Shown piece by piece: positions 62,475-64,000 of a stretch of 64,000 nucleotides of DNA. Under the pieces are notes generated by a model, which searched no databases, had not been told where the DNA came from, and saw only the letters and a list, made by a program, of their open reading frames with translations. A program made the translations under genes and the position numbers. This DNA comes from Virgibacillus sp. NKC19-16 (GTDB lineage Bacteria > Bacillota > Bacilli > Bacillales > Amphibacillaceae). How positions within the stretch are numbered: the first letter of the stretch is position 1; the number at the start of each line of letters is the position of its first letter. The DNA lies in assembly GCF_021560035.1 (NCBI RefSeq), contig NZ_CP074373.1, positions 554,001-618,000 of the forward strand, read 5' to 3'.

Positions 62475-63041
62475 CAAACCGATCGAGAGCCGAAGCAAAC
62501 CGATCGAGAGCCGAAGCAAACCGATCGAGAGCCGAAGCAAACCGATCGAGAGCCGAAGCAAACCGATCGAGAGCCGAAGCAAACCGATCGAGAGCCGAAG
62601 CAAACCGATCGAGAGCCGAAGCAAACCGATCGAGAGCCGAAGCAAACCGATCGAGAGCCGAAGCAAACCGATCGAGAGCCGAAGCAAACCGATCGAGAGC
62701 CGAAGCAAACCGATCGAGAGCCGAAGCAAACCGATCGAGAGCCGAAGCAAACCGATCGAGAGCCGAAGCAAACCGATCGAGAGCCGAAGCAAACCGATCG
62801 AGAGCCGAAGCAAACCGATCGAGAGCCGAAGCAAACCGATCGAGAGCCGAAGCAAACCGATCGAGAGCCGAAGCAAACCGATCGAGAGCCGAAGCAAACC
62901 GATCGAGAGCCGAAGCAAACCGATCGAGAGCCGAAGCAAACCGATCGAGAGCCGAAGCAAACCGATCGAGAGCCGAAGCAAACCGATCGAGAGCCGAAGC
63001 AAACCGATCGAGAGCCGAAGCAAACCGATCGAGAGCCGAAG
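62475..63041. repeat. 21-bp tandem array 4, 27 units
   Basis: The unit CAAACCGATCG-AGAGCCGAAG repeats 27 times. CGATCG occurs from 62480 to 63026 in steps of 21, and I saw no difference between units. Five long overlapping ORFs cross it in both directions only because 21 is divisible by three and the unit has no stop in those frames. It is bracketed by two copies of the AGCACCAG repeat and lies between pdxK and pncA, both on the plus strand. Confidence 0.96.
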
Positions 63042-63056
63042 CAACGAGGGGAAAAG

Positions 63057-63110
63057 GGACAGGTTCACCGTCCCAGCACCAGACGAGCGGAGACAGTGTC
63101 CCTGTCTCCA
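63057..63110. repeat. Dispersed GGGACAGG/AGCACCAG repeat, copy b
   Basis: GGGACAGGTTCACCGTCCC forms a hairpin, then AGCACCAGACGAGCGGAG and ACAGTGTCCCTGTCTCC form a second one. It lies on the right side of the 27-unit array, 30 bp before pncA. Confidence 0.75.
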
Positions 63111-63139
63111 GCAAAAGAATAGAACAAGGAGGATAACAA

Positions 63140-63691
63140 ATGGGGAAGCGTGCATTACTGAATGTGGATTACACAAATGATTTTGTAGCAGAGGATGGAA
63201 AGCTGACAAGTGGGGGACCTGGGCAGGCGATTGAATCCAGGGTAGTGGATTTGACTAGGGAGTTTATTGAAGGGGGCGATTATGTTGTGTTTGCTATTGA
63301 TGCCCATGAAGAAGGAGACGAACTACATCCGGAATCTGATTTATTTCCACCGCATAATATTATCGGTACGCCAGGTCGCGATTTGTATGGAGAGCTGGCA
63401 AATGTGTACGAGGAAAACAAGGATAAAGCGAATGTCTATTATTTTGACAAAACACGGTATAGCGCATTTGCCGGCACTGACTTGGAGATAAAATTACGTG
63501 AGCGAGGAATTGATGAGGTTCATATCATAGGCGTGGTTACAGATATATGTGTACTGCATACAGCCGTGGATGCATACAACAAAGGTTTTAAAATTGTGGT
63601 ACATAAAGATGCGGTAGCAAGCTTCAATCAGGCAGGCCATGATTGGGCATTGGGACATTTTACGGACACATTGGGTGCGAGAGTTTTATAG
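63140..63691 (+). CDS. pncA: Nicotinamidase-type cysteine hydrolase
   Basis: A 183-residue isochorismatase-fold hydrolase that would convert nicotinamide to nicotinate. The catalytic triad is visible: Asp in LNVDYTNDFVAEDG, Lys in YFDKTRYSAFAGTDL and Cys in VVTDICVLHTAVDAY. The metal site includes AIDAHEEGDELHPESDLFPPH. Start ATG with AAGGAGG. Nicotinate adenine dinucleotide is also the substrate of LarB, so NAD salvage supplies the pincer cofactor as well (inference). Confidence 0.88.
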   Translation: MGKRALLNVDYTNDFVAEDGKLTSGGPGQAIESRVVDLTREFIEGGDYVVFAIDAHEEGDELHPESDLFPPHNIIGTPGRDLYGELANVYEENKDKANVYYFDKTRYSAFAGTDLEIKLRERGIDEVHIIGVVTDICVLHTAVDAYNKGFKIVVHKDAVASFNQAGHDWALGHFTDTLGARVL

Positions 63692-63756
63692 GGACAGGTT
63701 CCTTGTCCCAGCACCAGTTGAAAGGGGACGGTGTTCCTGTCGTCCTCCGTCCCTCT
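63691..63756. repeat. Dispersed GGGACAGG/AGCACCAG repeat, copy c
   Basis: GGGACAGGTTCCTTGTCCC (hairpin), AGCACCAGTTGAAAGG, then GGACGGTGTTCCTGTCGTCC (second hairpin). It begins at the last base of the pncA stop and may act as its transcription end. Confidence 0.75.
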
Positions 63757-63804
63757 ATTAGACTCGTAAATAATTTTTCTAATCTTTTACAAGGAGGAGG
63801 CCTT

Positions 63805-64000
63805 GTGGGACAGTTATTTAGGCCATTATTACTTATTATTTCCAATCACCGTTTAACTACCAAAGAAGGTATATCTCAATTTCTGCCTTTCTATGTTGAA
63901 ACCGACCAGCATCATTATAATGTGAAAAATCATTATGGAGATCTGACAGCAAGCATATTTGTGGATGACCAGGAAGAACTCCTTCGAGGAGAAAGGTCGT
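63805..64000 (+). CDS. Hypothetical protein, N-terminal 65 residues (cut by window end)
   Basis: A frame open to the end of the window begins at GTG 63805, behind the strong site AAGGAGGAGG (TTG 63804 would be out of frame). The visible sequence (GQLFRPLLLIISNHRLTTKE, then FYVETDQHHYNVKNHYGDLT) has no signal peptide and no motif I recognise. The ribosome site and the uninterrupted frame support a real gene. No function can be offered. Confidence 0.55.
   Translation, partial: MGQLFRPLLLIISNHRLTTKEGISQFLPFYVETDQHHYNVKNHYGDLTASIFVDDQEELLRGERS

Noticed and set aside
3085-63041. CRISPR array interpretation of the 21-bp repeats
   Set aside because: Repeats are directly contiguous without unique spacers of 30-40 bp, and no cas genes are present.
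62357-63209. Five long ORFs on both strands across the 27-unit repeat (216-284 residues of EANRSRA, TDREPKQ, RLSIGLL and similar heptads)
   Set aside because: They exist because the 21-bp unit is a multiple of three without stops in these frames; starts lie inside pdxK or unrelated sequence and lack fitting ribosome sites.

Overview
The window looks like a chromosomal segment of a low-GC, endospore-former-type Bacillaceae, probably a halotolerant genus near Oceanobacillus or Virgibacillus. The grounds are Bacillus-type genes (ytzI, yulF, csbB/gtcA/yfhO, mhqO, cwlK, yqgC, TasA/TapA-like), near-perfect AAGGAGG ribosome sites with frequent TTG/GTG starts, acidic secreted proteins and an ectoine-uptake system. 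No rRNA, tRNA or CRISPR array was seen.

Layout. 1-9766: an ehuB-ehuC ectoine transporter (minus strand), ytzI-yulF, a three-gene csbB-gtcA-yfhO wall-polymer glycosylation operon, a decayed IS1182-like transposase, a ring-cleaving dioxygenase and a CwlK-like peptidase. 9975-24243: a sugar-acid block with uxaC-gnd, a ROK (XylR-type) repressor, larC1-mgsA, an operon of three Gfo/Idh/MocA oxidoreductases plus a TIM-barrel isomerase, then a GntR regulator divergent from an alcohol dehydrogenase and a GntP permease. 24538-26066: a graveyard of truncated genes. 26382-28955: an AbrB/PIN toxin-antitoxin pair, a CAP-domain protein and an aldo/keto reductase scrap. 29578-34577: a nickel-pincer operon (larA homologue, uxuB-like SDR, gluconokinase, larB, larC2). 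35094-49718: secreted GH3 and GH2 enzymes bracketing TapA/TasA-like matrix proteins, an orphan permease, a TRAP transporter, a truncated uidA, an AraC regulator and a glucuronide-type GPH symporter. 50498-55482: the urease operon ureABCEFGD. 55547-64000: a small protein, a nickel/peptide-type ABC transporter with fused ATPases, yqgC-like, pdxK, pncA and a cut-off gene.

How it fits together. Secreted and cytoplasmic glycosidases plus TRAP and GPH importers would deliver hexuronates. UxaC and the UxuB-like SDR give D-mannonate. No mannonate dehydratase, KDG kinase or KDPG aldolase gene lies in the window. Instead there is a nickel-pincer racemase/epimerase homologue next to gluconokinase, with 6-phosphogluconate dehydrogenase elsewhere in the same putative regulon. 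The inferred route is glucuronate -> fructuronate -> mannonate -> (C2 epimerisation) gluconate -> 6-phosphogluconate -> ribulose 5-phosphate. Seven copies of a XylR-like operator (TTTGTTT-N4-AACAAA) precede exactly these transcription units, and four of the leaders also carry tiny open reading frames. Nickel is needed by both the pincer enzyme and urease, and a nickel-type importer lies beside urease.

A second unexplained feature is a family of four intergenic arrays, all with an exact 21-bp period but different unit sequences (3085, 13070, 50145, 62475). One has 27 apparently identical units and one flips orientation midway.
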